DNA from: SIG575 sp045632485
Lineage (GTDB): Bacteria; Bacillota; Clostridia; Oscillospirales; Acutalibacteraceae
DNA: 12,411 nucleotides
Assembly (NCBI GenBank): GCA_045632485.1
Contig: JAZQWT010000150.1
Location: forward strand, 1-12,411
Direction: 5' to 3'
The position numbers were made by a program, and so were the translations under genes. Shown here piece by piece: positions 1-6,730 of this stretch (positions are counted from its first letter, which is position 1; the number at the start of each line of letters is the position of its first letter). The notes under the pieces are model-generated. The model ran no database searches, was not told where the DNA came from, and worked only from the letters and a program-made list of their open reading frames with translations.

Positions 1-1005
1 AAAACTTTTGTTCCGTCATATTTTGAAAAATTCAGGTGTGTTGCTGACAAATGTCCCGACACCTGCTGTATCGGCTGGGAAGTTGACATTGACGATGAAA
101 CTGCCGAAAGATATTCTGATTTAAAAGGCTCTTTGTCCGAAAAAATCAAAAAGCATCTTGTGACAGACGAAACAGGCTGTAACATTTTCACCCTTTGCGA
201 AAAGGACAGATGCCCTTTCCTGAACGAAAAAAATCTTTGCGAAATTCATATTGGCGCAGGTGAAAATTATTTAAGTAAAACCTGCACACTTTTTCCGAGG
301 TTTTTTGACGACTTCGGTTCTTTCCGTGAAATGGGTCTGGGTTTCGGTTGCCCTGAAGGTGCAAGAATAATTCTTGAAGACAAAGAAGAATTCTCACTCG
401 TTCTTTTTGAAGAAACTGATGAATTTTCTGAAAAAATTGATGAAGAATTTTTAAAAGAACTGATTGATTTAAGAGAAGAAATTTTCAGCATTATTGAAGA
501 TAAAAATATGAATTTAAAAAGCAGAATTGAAACAGTTTTTTCTCTTGCAAAAAGTTTTCAGCAAAATCTTGACGGAGATGTTTTTAGTGACGAAACGCAA
601 GGACGCAGTTTTGAAGATTGTCTGAAAATTCTTGAAAATATGGAATATATAAATCCTGAACGCAGACAGTTTGTGAAAGATTTAAAAAATAAAATTGTTC
701 ACAATGACGCGTTGAAAATTTATCAGAAAGATTTTGAAAAATTGCTGAAGTATTATATTTTCAGGTATCTTCTGAAAGCAGTTTATGATTACGATGTTCT
801 GACTAAAGTGAAATACGGTGTTTTTGCTGTAATTATTATAAGCAGAATTTACTCCTGCTTTGAAAGCCTTGCTTTTGAAGACAGAGTGAAAATTATGTAC
901 AGTTTTTCAAAGGAAGTTGAGTATTCTGATTTGAATATGGATTTGCTTGATGAAAATATGTACGCAAAATTCAGCACGGAAGATTTATCAGCCTTGCTTT
1001 CTTAA
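1..1005 (+). CDS. fliB: FliB-like flagellin lysine-N-methylase (5' partial)
   Basis: The frame is open from base 1 to the TAA at 1003-1005, giving 334 visible residues, and the start codon lies just left of the window. The first visible residues (KTFVPSYFEKFRC) look like the normal amino end of this family, so probably only one or a few codons are missing. The cysteine pattern is diagnostic: CxxxxCPDTCCIGW at visible residues 13-26, then single cysteines in GCNIF, DRCPF, LCEIH and TCTLFPR. This is the CxxCxxCC/YkgJ-like metal-binding arrangement of FliB, which methylates lysine side chains of flagellin in Salmonella. The rest is helix-rich and charged. No flagellar genes are visible, so the substrate here is inferred. 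The second half is very AT-rich and uses codons less like the highly expressed genes downstream. No clear terminator follows; the next gene has its own promoter. Confidence 0.8.
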   Translation, partial: KTFVPSYFEKFRCVADKCPDTCCIGWEVDIDDETAERYSDLKGSLSEKIKKHLVTDETGCNIFTLCEKDRCPFLNEKNLCEIHIGAGENYLSKTCTLFPRFFDDFGSFREMGLGFGCPEGARIILEDKEEFSLVLFEETDEFSEKIDEEFLKELIDLREEIFSIIEDKNMNLKSRIETVFSLAKSFQQNLDGDVFSDETQGRSFEDCLKILENMEYINPERRQFVKDLKNKIVHNDALKIYQKDFEKLLKYYIFRYLLKAVYDYDVLTKVKYGVFAVIIISRIYSCFESLAFEDRVKIMYSFSKEVEYSDLNMDLLDENMYAKFSTEDLSALLS

Positions 1006-1046
1006 TGAAATGCAACACTATCACGCAAATTGTCCGCCTCAATCTA

Positions 1047-1076
1047 TTGACAGTGGTTATAAACAAGTTGTAAAAT
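1047..1076 (+). promoter_or_regulatory. sigma-A type promoter of gldA
   Basis: A perfect -35 TTGACA (1047-1052) and a -10 TAAAAT (1071-1076) are separated by 18 bp. They lie in the 100-bp gap between the fliB-like gene and gldA, about 30 bp before the gldA start, so gldA can be transcribed on its own. Confidence 0.65.
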
Positions 1077-1105
1077 TTATTTATCAAAATAAAAGGAGAA
1101 AAGAT

Positions 1106-2203
1106 ATGGCAAAAATTCTTATCAGCCCCGGCAAATATGTTCAGGGCGCAGGCGAAATGAAAAAACTTTATGACTATGCAAAAGGCTATGGCAAAAAAGC
1201 TCTTGTGCTTATTACAGAATCAGGTTACAAGAGAATCGGAAAAATAGTTGAAAGTAGTTTTGAAAATCAGGATTTTCAGCTTGTTTTTGACTATTTTAAC
1301 GGCGAATGTTCAAAAAATGAAATCAACAGACTTATTAAAATAATGGAAGAAAAAGGATGCGACCTTGTTATCGGTATCGGTGGCGGTAAAATTCTTGATA
1401 CTTCAAAGGCTGTTGCATACTATTGCAAAACACCTGTTCTCATCTGCCCCACAATCGCATCAACTGATGCACCCTGCAGTGCACTTTCTGTTATTTACAC
1501 AGACGACGGTGTTTTCGAAGAATATCTTTTCCTTCCTGCTAACCCTAATATGGTGCTTATGGATACAGATATTATTGCCGCTTCTCCTGCACGTCTTACA
1601 GTTTCAGGTATGGGCGATGCTCTCGCAACATATTTCGAAGCAAGAGCAGTTATGGCAAAGGATGCAGGCACTTGTGCAGGTGGTAAAGTTACCTGTGCTG
1701 CAATGGCACTTGCAAAACTTTGTTTTGATACACTTATGGAAGAGGGCGTAAAAGCAAAGGTTGCTCTTGAAGCAGGTGCTTGTACAGAAGCAGTTGAAAA
1801 AGTTATCGAAGCAAATACACTTCTCAGCGGTATCGGTTTTGAAAGTGGCGGCCTTGCAGGTGCACATGCTATACATAACGGTCTTACAGTTCTTCCTGAA
1901 TGCCACCATATGTATCACGGTGAAAAAGTTGCTTTCGGTACGCTTACACAGCTTGTACTTGAAAATGTTGATGGTGACGAGCTTGAAAGAATACTCGAAT
2001 TCTGCATCGAACTCGGTCTTCCCGTAACGTTTGAAGAACTCGGTGTTACAGAAGTTACTGAGGAAAAACTTATGGCAGTTGCAACTGCAGCTTGTGCAGA
2101 GGGTGACACTCTCCACAATATGCCTTTCGAAGTTACTCCGGAAAAAGTATGTGCAGCACTCAAAGCAGCAGACGCATACGGCAGATACTTTCTCGGTAAA
2201 TAA
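1106..2203 (+). CDS. gldA: Glycerol dehydrogenase (NAD+, Zn-dependent)
   Basis: Oxidises glycerol to dihydroxyacetone with NAD+ in the cytoplasm, or runs in reverse. Relatives also act on 1,2-propanediol and similar diols. The protein has 365 residues, the usual length for iron-containing-type GldA. The nucleotide-binding GIGGGK lies at residues 90-95 and ICPTIASTDAPCS at 113-125. The metal ligands expected in the family are present: D171 in GMGDALATYFEA, H254 in AGAHAIHNG and H271 in MYHGEKVAFG. The ATG at 1106 is chosen because AAAAGGAG (1091-1098) ends 7 bases before it. The frame also stays open upstream to 947, overlapping the fliB-like gene, but that extension has no ribosome site and no family similarity. 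The gene is monocistronic, with its own promoter and terminator; no dihydroxyacetone kinase is adjacent. Confidence 0.93.
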   Translation: MAKILISPGKYVQGAGEMKKLYDYAKGYGKKALVLITESGYKRIGKIVESSFENQDFQLVFDYFNGECSKNEINRLIKIMEEKGCDLVIGIGGGKILDTSKAVAYYCKTPVLICPTIASTDAPCSALSVIYTDDGVFEEYLFLPANPNMVLMDTDIIAASPARLTVSGMGDALATYFEARAVMAKDAGTCAGGKVTCAAMALAKLCFDTLMEEGVKAKVALEAGACTEAVEKVIEANTLLSGIGFESGGLAGAHAIHNGLTVLPECHHMYHGEKVAFGTLTQLVLENVDGDELERILEFCIELGLPVTFEELGVTEVTEEKLMAVATAACAEGDTLHNMPFEVTPEKVCAALKAADAYGRYFLGK

Positions 2204-2245
2204 ATTAAACGAAAATCTCCTCTGTTAAAATCAAAGATTTTGGAT

Positions 2246-2276
2246 CTCCTCTTGTATTTTCAAGGGGAGGTTTTTG
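2246..2276 (+). terminator. Intrinsic terminator of gldA
   Basis: CTCCTCTTG (2246-2254) pairs with CAAGGGGAG (2261-2269), 9 bp with one U-G pair and a 6-nt loop, followed by G and a T5 run. A 9-bp direct repeat, ATCTCCTCT, occurs at 2215-2223 and again at 2244-2252, so an upstream copy could in principle compete for the 3' arm. A smaller hairpin, AAAATC/GATTTT (2227-2241), lies between the copies. Confidence 0.8.
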
Positions 2277-2367
2277 TTGTTACTGATGTTGCTTTTATAA
2301 TAATCAATCGGTTTGATACCCATAGATGGTTTTTGTTTTCAAAACAGTAGAAATTAAAAATATATTG

Positions 2368-2376
2368 TGATATAAT
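2368..2376 (+). promoter_or_regulatory. Extended -10 promoter of the glycoside hydrolase
   Basis: TG-A-TATAAT (2368-2376) is a perfect extended -10, 41 bp before the start codon. No good -35 is seen at 17 bp upstream (TAGAAA), which fits an extended -10 promoter. The upstream gap 2277-2367 is AT-rich with a short inverted repeat, ATCAA/TTGAT (2303-2317), and a GTTTTcAAAAC palindrome (2335-2345). No gene is seen there. Confidence 0.5.
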
Positions 2377-2416
2377 CTTTTTATCATCTATCAACTTTAC
2401 AAGGAGATGCAGAAAA

Positions 2417-4363
2417 ATGATAAGAAAAAGACAGGTTCACCTTGATTTCCATACAAGCGGGTTAATGCCGGTCGGCAAAAAATTCTCAAAAGAACAGTTT
2501 CAGGCGGCACTTAAAGCAGGCCACGTAAATTCAATTACGGTTTTTTCAAAATGCCACCACGGCTGGAGTTATCATCCCACAAAAGAAAACAAAATCCACC
2601 CCGAGCTTACTTTCGATTTGCTGGGTGCACAGCTTGAGGCTTGTAAAGAAATTAATGTGAATGCGCCTGTGTACATTTCAGCAGGTTACGATGAAAAGGA
2701 CTGGGACATTCATCCTGAATGGCGTTTCAAACGTTCAGACGATAAAGCTGACTGCGACGAATATGAAAGTGAAACTCACTTCCATTTACTTTGCCTCAAT
2801 TCGGAATATCTTGATGTTCTCTGCAGACAGATTGAAGAAGTTATGATTAACTATAACCCCTGCGGAATTTTCCTTGATATCGTTGCTCCTCGTTTCTGCT
2901 ACTGTGAAAAATGTAAAAAAGACATGAAAGAAATCGGCCTTGATATCACAAAAGAAGAAGACCGCAAAAAATTCGCGGACATTGTATATGATAAATACAC
3001 TTCTGCCACAAATTCAGCTGTAAGAAAGCATAGTTCAACTGCCACAATTTTCCATAACGGCGGTCACATTCCGAAAGGTAATTACAGCATTATAAACGCA
3101 AACACCCACCAGGAACTTGAAAGCTTACCCACAGGCGGATGGGGATATGACCATTTTCCTCTTTCAGCAGCATATGTGCGTACTCTCAAAGGCACTGATT
3201 TCCTCGGTATGACAGGTAAATTCCACCATTCATGGGGTGAATTCGGTGGGTTCAAGCATCCCAACGCACTTATTTACGAAACTGCTCTGTCAGTTGCAAA
3301 CGGTGCAGGTTGTTCAATCGGCGACCAGATGCATCCCCTGGGTGAAATGAATATGTCAACATATAATCTTATCGGTAAAGCATATTCACTTGTTGAAGAA
3401 AAAGAGCCCTGGCTTGATGGTGCTGTAAATATTGCAGATATCGCAGTTTTAAGTGCTGAATCTCTTTCAAATAACAGAGATACAAAGGCTGATATCGGTG
3501 CTAACAGAATGCTTCTTGAATCTAATCGTCTTTATAATTTTATTGACGGAACAATGGATTTTTCTCAGTACAAGCTTCTTGTTCTTCCCGACGCGGAAAT
3601 TGAAGATGAAGAAATTATTGAAAAAATAAAAGCTTTTGCAGACAAAGGCGGTAAGGTTATTGCCAGTGCAAAAGCTCTTGCAAAAGACGGAAAATTTGTC
3701 CTTGACTGCGGTGCAGAATTCAAAGGTGAAAACCAATTTAATCCTACATATTTTGTGCCTGCATTCCCTACAGTAAACGGCACAACGGAATATGTTATGC
3801 GATGTAATTCCTACAACATTGATGCAAAGGATTGCGAAGTTGAGGCATATGTGCAGAATCCCTATTTCAACAGAACAAGAGAACATTTCTGTTCCCATGC
3901 ACACACGCCAAATAACCCTGACGAGCAGTTCCCTGCAGTTGTTATCAAAGGAAATATTGCTTACATCGGTTGGGATATTTTTACAGCTTATGCAAAACAC
4001 GGACACCTTTGTTTCAAAGAAATTTTCACATATGTGCTTGATAAATTAATGGATGATGATTTTACAATTAACGTGAAAATTCCCGATAAAGCTGTTGTTA
4101 CGTATACAAGACAGGAAGAAGAAAAGAGAAACATTCTTCATCTTCTCTTTGCTCATACAACTGTACGAGGCGAAAACACAGAAGTTATTGAAGATACTGT
4201 TCCTCTTTATAATGTGGAGTGTTCTGTAAAGAAAGAAAATAAACCGTCAAAGGTTATTCTTCAGCCTCAGGGAAAAGAAATTTCATTCAATTATGAAAAC
4301 GGTAATGTGAAATTTGTTGTGCCTGAAGTGGATATCCATCAGTTGGCAGTGATAGAAGATTGA
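2417..4363 (+). CDS. Glycoside hydrolase, GHL6/beta-galactosidase-trimerisation type; possible GH151 alpha-L-fucosidase
   Basis: The product is a 648-residue soluble protein without a signal peptide, so an intracellular glycosidase acting on imported oligosaccharides is likely. Residues 1-330 look like a TIM-barrel of the hypothetical glycosyl hydrolase 6 group: an opening HLDFH (8-12), GIFLDIVAPRFCYCEKC (150-166) with acidic D154 and a C-x-C-x2-C motif at 161-166, HNGGH (213-217), HQELES (231-236) and TGKFHHSWGEFGGFKHP (266-282). Residues 340-430 (ADIAVLS, YKLLVLPDAE, AFADKGGKVIAS) match the Rossmann-like trimerisation domain found in GH42-type enzymes, followed by a beta-rich tail. D154 with E233 or E275 are candidate catalytic acids by position only. 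I recall this architecture in GH151 alpha-L-fucosidases, but the substrate cannot be fixed from sequence alone. AAGGAGAT (2401-2408) is a strong ribosome site 8 bases before the ATG. The gene is monocistronic, with no transporter or sugar kinase beside it. Confidence 0.75.
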   Translation: MIRKRQVHLDFHTSGLMPVGKKFSKEQFQAALKAGHVNSITVFSKCHHGWSYHPTKENKIHPELTFDLLGAQLEACKEINVNAPVYISAGYDEKDWDIHPEWRFKRSDDKADCDEYESETHFHLLCLNSEYLDVLCRQIEEVMINYNPCGIFLDIVAPRFCYCEKCKKDMKEIGLDITKEEDRKKFADIVYDKYTSATNSAVRKHSSTATIFHNGGHIPKGNYSIINANTHQELESLPTGGWGYDHFPLSAAYVRTLKGTDFLGMTGKFHHSWGEFGGFKHPNALIYETALSVANGAGCSIGDQMHPLGEMNMSTYNLIGKAYSLVEEKEPWLDGAVNIADIAVLSAESLSNNRDTKADIGANRMLLESNRLYNFIDGTMDFSQYKLLVLPDAEIEDEEIIEKIKAFADKGGKVIASAKALAKDGKFVLDCGAEFKGENQFNPTYFVPAFPTVNGTTEYVMRCNSYNIDAKDCEVEAYVQNPYFNRTREHFCSHAHTPNNPDEQFPAVVIKGNIAYIGWDIFTAYAKHGHLCFKEIFTYVLDKLMDDDFTINVKIPDKAVVTYTRQEEEKRNILHLLFAHTTVRGENTEVIEDTVPLYNVECSVKKENKPSKVILQPQGKEISFNYENGNVKFVVPEVDIHQLAVIED

Positions 4364-4390
4364 TTTAATATTTTATAATTACTATCGCAG

Positions 4391-4436
4391 GGTAGGAGCT
4401 GAGCGTTTGCTGAGTTCCTACCTTTATTTTTACTTT
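4391..4436 (+). terminator. Intrinsic terminator of the glycoside hydrolase gene
   Basis: GGTAGGAGCTGAGC (4391-4404) pairs with GCTGAGTTCCTACC (4409-4422): a 14-position stem with one G/G mismatch and one G-U pair and a GTTT loop. TTTATTTTTACTTTTT follows. The opposite side lacks a T run on the minus strand, so it mainly stops plus-strand transcription before the convergent deacetylase gene. Confidence 0.85.
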
Positions 4437-4445
4437 TTATAAGTT

Positions 4446-5213
4446 TTACAATGTATCTGCTTTGAACTGTTTACCGGTGTGGTCAATTGTATAATTCGTT
4501 TTGTAAATAAGTTTTTCCACTGTTACAAAATCATATCCCTCTTTTGTCAGCGTTTCAAGAATTCTGTCAAGAGCTTCAGGTGTATTGAGTGCCGCATTGT
4601 GAAAAAGTACGATAGACCCGTTTTTTGCATTGTTTACTACTCTGTTGTAAATTTCATCTGCTGATAAATCCTTCCAGTCGAGAGAGTCAACGTCCCATTG
4701 GATTGTATACATACCTAAATTGTTTACACATTCTATAAGTGAATTACTGTAATCCCCGAAAGGCGGACGGATAAGAATTGGTGTTTTCTTTGTGATTTTT
4801 CTGATTTTTTCGTTGCATATTGTGATTTCCTGTTGCATTCCCTCTTGTGATAATTGAGGCATATTGGGATGTGTGTCTGAGTGATTCTGTATACTGTGAC
4901 CTGCTTTTGATAAAGCTTTTACGCTTTCAGGGTATTTGTCCACCCAACTTCCTACAAGGAAAAACGTTGCTTTTGCATTGTATTTTTTCAGGGTATCAAT
5001 AAGCTGTTGAGTATCTTCGTTTCCCCACGCAGCATCAAAAGTAAGAGCTATATATTTCTTTTCAGTATCGACACAATAAATAGGAAGATGTCTTGTCTGG
5101 GCAACTGTTTCAACCACACCTCGGCTTATACCCATAATTCCAAACAGAAAAAGCAATATAAAAGCACATATAATAAGTACTAACTTTTTCCTTGATAAAA
5201 AGATTGTTTTCAT
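4446..5213 (-). CDS. PdaB-like polysaccharide deacetylase (CE4/NodB fold), membrane-anchored
   Basis: The protein has 255 residues. Residues 9-30 form one hydrophobic segment after a basic start (KTIFLSRKK), an uncleaved signal-anchor placing the catalytic domain outside the membrane. The NodB domain spans about 50-235: TFDAAWGNE (motif 1, D60), NHSDTHP (motif 2, H111 and H115), RPPFGDYS (motif 3, R149), WDVDSLDW (motif 4) and IVLFHN (motif 5, H205). Motif 1 has Ala where classical CE4 enzymes have the second, metal-binding Asp; variants of this motif are typical of sporulation protein PdaB relatives. A role in spore cortex or cell-wall peptidoglycan modification is inferred. The ATG at 5213 is preferred because GAAGGAG lies just upstream. 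An in-frame GTG at 5225 would put that ribosome site inside the gene and has poor spacing of its own. The gene converges on the glycoside hydrolase and diverges from the Nudix operon. Confidence 0.82.
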   Translation of the reverse strand: MKTIFLSRKKLVLIICAFILLFLFGIMGISRGVVETVAQTRHLPIYCVDTEKKYIALTFDAAWGNEDTQQLIDTLKKYNAKATFFLVGSWVDKYPESVKALSKAGHSIQNHSDTHPNMPQLSQEGMQQEITICNEKIRKITKKTPILIRPPFGDYSNSLIECVNNLGMYTIQWDVDSLDWKDLSADEIYNRVVNNAKNGSIVLFHNAALNTPEALDRILETLTKEGYDFVTVEKLIYKTNYTIDHTGKQFKADTL

Positions 5214-5240
5214 TTTCTCCTTCACCCTTTCATATATTTC

Positions 5241-5253
5241 AATACAGTGTATT
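5241..5253. promoter_or_regulatory. 13-bp palindrome AATACAGTGTATT upstream of the deacetylase
   Basis: AATACA-G-TGTATT is a perfect 6+1+6 inverted repeat 28 bp upstream of the deacetylase ATG. On the minus strand its second half gives AATACACT, 7 of 8 to a sigma-E type -10 (CATACAnT), but no convincing sigma-E -35 is visible. It could be an operator, part of a sporulation promoter, or chance. Confidence 0.3.
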
Positions 5254-5301
5254 CATTTTTTCGGAAAATTAAAACCAAATAAAAAATTTTGAAATTTCCC
5301 C

Positions 5302-5330
5302 TTGTAATTTATGGTGAAAATTAGTATAAT
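5302..5330 (+). promoter_or_regulatory. sigma-A promoter of the Nudix/COG2426 operon
   Basis: TTGTAA (5302-5307), a 17-bp spacer and a perfect TATAAT (5325-5330). Transcription would begin near 5337, leaving a leader of about 70 nt before the 5408 start. Confidence 0.7.
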
Positions 5331-5351
5331 ATCTCCATATTCAGTTAAATT

Positions 5352-5393
5352 GTGTAATGGCGACCGTTTTCGGTTGTTTACAGACCATTACGC
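5352..5393 (+). promoter_or_regulatory. Structured 5' leader hairpin before the Nudix gene
   Basis: GTGTAATGG (5352-5360) pairs with CCATTACGC (5385-5393), 9 bp with one U-G. Stacked directly inside is CGACCG (5361-5366) with CGGTTG (5371-5376), 6 bp with one G-U and a TTTT loop. An 8-nt one-sided bulge, TTTACAGA (5377-5384), remains. The hairpin ends 3 nt before the AGAGGAG ribosome site (5396-5402) and occupies most of the leader. It matches no riboswitch class I recognise; a cis-regulatory or protein-binding element is inferred. Confidence 0.5.
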
Positions 5394-5407
5394 CCAGAGG
5401 AGAAAAA

Positions 5408-6136
5408 ATGTTAGGAAAATATGTAAGAGTAAAGATTACTCAGCCCATAAATTCCTATAACAAGCAGTTTGGTTACAAATATCAGCTTAACTATGGAATA
5501 ATGCATTATAATTCCAAACCCGGCTCAACTGCGCAGTGGGCATATATTATGGGTATTAACCATCCTGTAAGGAATTTTGACGGCAGAGTTATTGCCAGAA
5601 TCAGACGTGCCACAGGTTCTGTGGTATATGTTGTTGCACCCAAAAGAATGCGTTTTATTCAGGCTCAGGTCGAAGATGCTGTTGAACACGCAGAAGGCAG
5701 GGGTAAATATCACCTTGATTGCCTTTATGAATATTCTTGCGGTGCGGTTGTTTACAGAATAATAAACGGTGTTCGTCGTTATCTTCTTATCAAAAACAGA
5801 AGAAGTGCACATTGGGGATTCCCGAAAGGGCATATTGAACGCGGTGAAACTGACGAAGACACAGCAAGACGTGAGGTGCTTGAAGAAACAGGCATTCATA
5901 TTGATATCTTTCCTGATTTTGTTGAGAAATCTGATTATTCGATTCAGGGTAAAATAGAAAAATCAGTTTCGATTTTCCTTGCGCGCACAAGCGATACACA
6001 GACAATTATTCAGAAGGAAGAAATCGAAGACTATATATGGCTTCAGTACGAGAATGCACTTTCAACTCTGAAGTTTGAAAACGATAAATCTATTCTCGAA
6101 AAGGCCGAAAATTATTTAAACGAAAGAGGTCTGTAA
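5408..6136 (+). CDS. Nudix hydrolase with N-terminal inorganic-pyrophosphatase-like domain
   Basis: The protein has 242 residues in two parts. Residues 1-95 (MLGKYVRVKI, QLNYGI, AYIMGINHPV, FDGRVIARIRR, VVAPKRMRF) resemble the short clostridial proteins annotated as inorganic pyrophosphatase. Where those have an acidic DAYxLGVDxPV motif, this protein has WAYIMGINHPV, so pyrophosphatase activity looks lost and the domain may be for binding or structure. Residues 105-240 are a Nudix domain; the full box G-x5-E-x7-REVLEETGI runs from G141 to I163, preceded by HWGFPK. The form is close to diadenosine-tetraphosphate hydrolases that clear signalling or damaged dinucleotides, so an Ap4A-like substrate is inferred. 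The ATG at 5408 is chosen because AGAGGAG ends 5 bases before it; an in-frame ATG at 5357 lies inside the leader hairpin and adds a sequence unlike the family. One base separates its stop from the next gene. Confidence 0.85.
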   Translation: MLGKYVRVKITQPINSYNKQFGYKYQLNYGIMHYNSKPGSTAQWAYIMGINHPVRNFDGRVIARIRRATGSVVYVVAPKRMRFIQAQVEDAVEHAEGRGKYHLDCLYEYSCGAVVYRIINGVRRYLLIKNRRSAHWGFPKGHIERGETDEDTARREVLEETGIHIDIFPDFVEKSDYSIQGKIEKSVSIFLARTSDTQTIIQKEEIEDYIWLQYENALSTLKFENDKSILEKAENYLNERGL

Positions 6137-6137
6137 T

Positions 6138-6644
6138 ATGGCTGAAACTCTCGCAAATGCAATTGTAGATTTTTTTCAGAATAAAATACCTGCCGAGCTT
6201 ATTGCATTTATAGTATCTCTCTTTCCAATACTTGAATTGCGTGGCGGACTTATTGCCGCTAACCTCCTCGGTGTTAAACTTATCCCTGCTTTTGTTATCT
6301 GTTTTATCGGTAATATGCTCCCCATTCCTTTTATTCTCTTGTTCATCGAAAAAATATTCGATTGGCTCCGCGACAAAAAAGGTCTGGGTAAGGTTGTAAG
6401 ATACTGCGAAAAAAAAGCCGATAAACACAAAGATAAAATTGATAAGTACGGTTGGTGGGGATTGTTTATTCTTGTTGCAATTCCTCTGCCGGGTACAGGT
6501 GGATGGACGGGTGCTCTTGTGGCAGCACTGATGAGATTGAAAATAAAAAAATCTCTCCCTGCTATTGCTGTAGGTGTTCTGGCTGCAGGTGTTATTGTTT
6601 CACTGATTATGTATGGAGCAGTTGATGCGATTTTAGCCAGATAA
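6138..6644 (+). CDS. COG2426 small membrane protein (putative small multidrug export family)
   Basis: The protein has 168 residues. Hydrophobic segments lie near residues 18-33 (ELIAFIVSLFPILELRGG), 39-70 (GVKLIPAFVICFIGNMLPIP..), 107-130 (GLFILVAIPLPGTGGWTGAL) and 140-165. The signatures FPILELRGG and IPLPGTGGWTGA, a duplicated half-repeat with a proline/glycine turn, are typical of the family known as putative small multidrug export protein; its real substrate is not established. A basic cytoplasmic loop (about 75-104: DKKGLGKVVRYCEKKADKHKDK) links the halves. The ATG begins one base after the Nudix stop, and its ribosome site AAAGAGG lies inside the end of that gene, so translation is probably coupled and the two proteins may act in one process. 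Confidence 0.8.
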   Translation: MAETLANAIVDFFQNKIPAELIAFIVSLFPILELRGGLIAANLLGVKLIPAFVICFIGNMLPIPFILLFIEKIFDWLRDKKGLGKVVRYCEKKADKHKDKIDKYGWWGLFILVAIPLPGTGGWTGALVAALMRLKIKKSLPAIAVGVLAAGVIVSLIMYGAVDAILAR

Positions 6645-6676
6645 GCTTTACTTTTGAAATTGAATTCACAAAAATA

Positions 6677-6711
6677 AAACCCCTTTTGATTTCCAAAAGG
6701 GGTTTGTTTTT
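6677..6711. terminator. Bidirectional terminator between the COG2426 and pduL genes
   Basis: AAACCCCTTTT (6677-6687) pairs perfectly with AAAAGGGGTTT (6695-6705) around a 7-nt loop. T runs follow on both strands, so it can serve both convergent transcripts. Confidence 0.9.
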
Positions 6712-6730
6712 ATATGAATTTTGTTTTAAA

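Noticed and set aside
947..1105. Upstream extension of the gldA frame into the fliB-like gene
   Set aside because: It overlaps the methylase, has no ribosome site and is unlike GldA; the ATG at 1106 has AAAAGGAG at good spacing and gives the family's normal length.
1604..2116. Long minus-strand open frame opposite gldA
   Set aside because: It is the antisense of a well-supported gene, rich in Cys, Phe and Lys with no family pattern and no ribosome site.
3467..4006. 179-codon minus-strand open frame opposite the glycoside hydrolase
   Set aside because: The composition (Cys, Phe, Ile rich) is that of a shadow frame; no start signals and no recognisable domain.
5214..5225. GTG start for the deacetylase
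   Set aside because: It would place the AAGGAG ribosome site inside the coding region; the ATG at 5213 also starts a normal basic-then-hydrophobic anchor.
5357..5407. Earlier ATG for the Nudix gene
   Set aside because: It lies inside the leader hairpin, has no ribosome site, and its extra 17 residues do not fit the MLGK amino end of the family.
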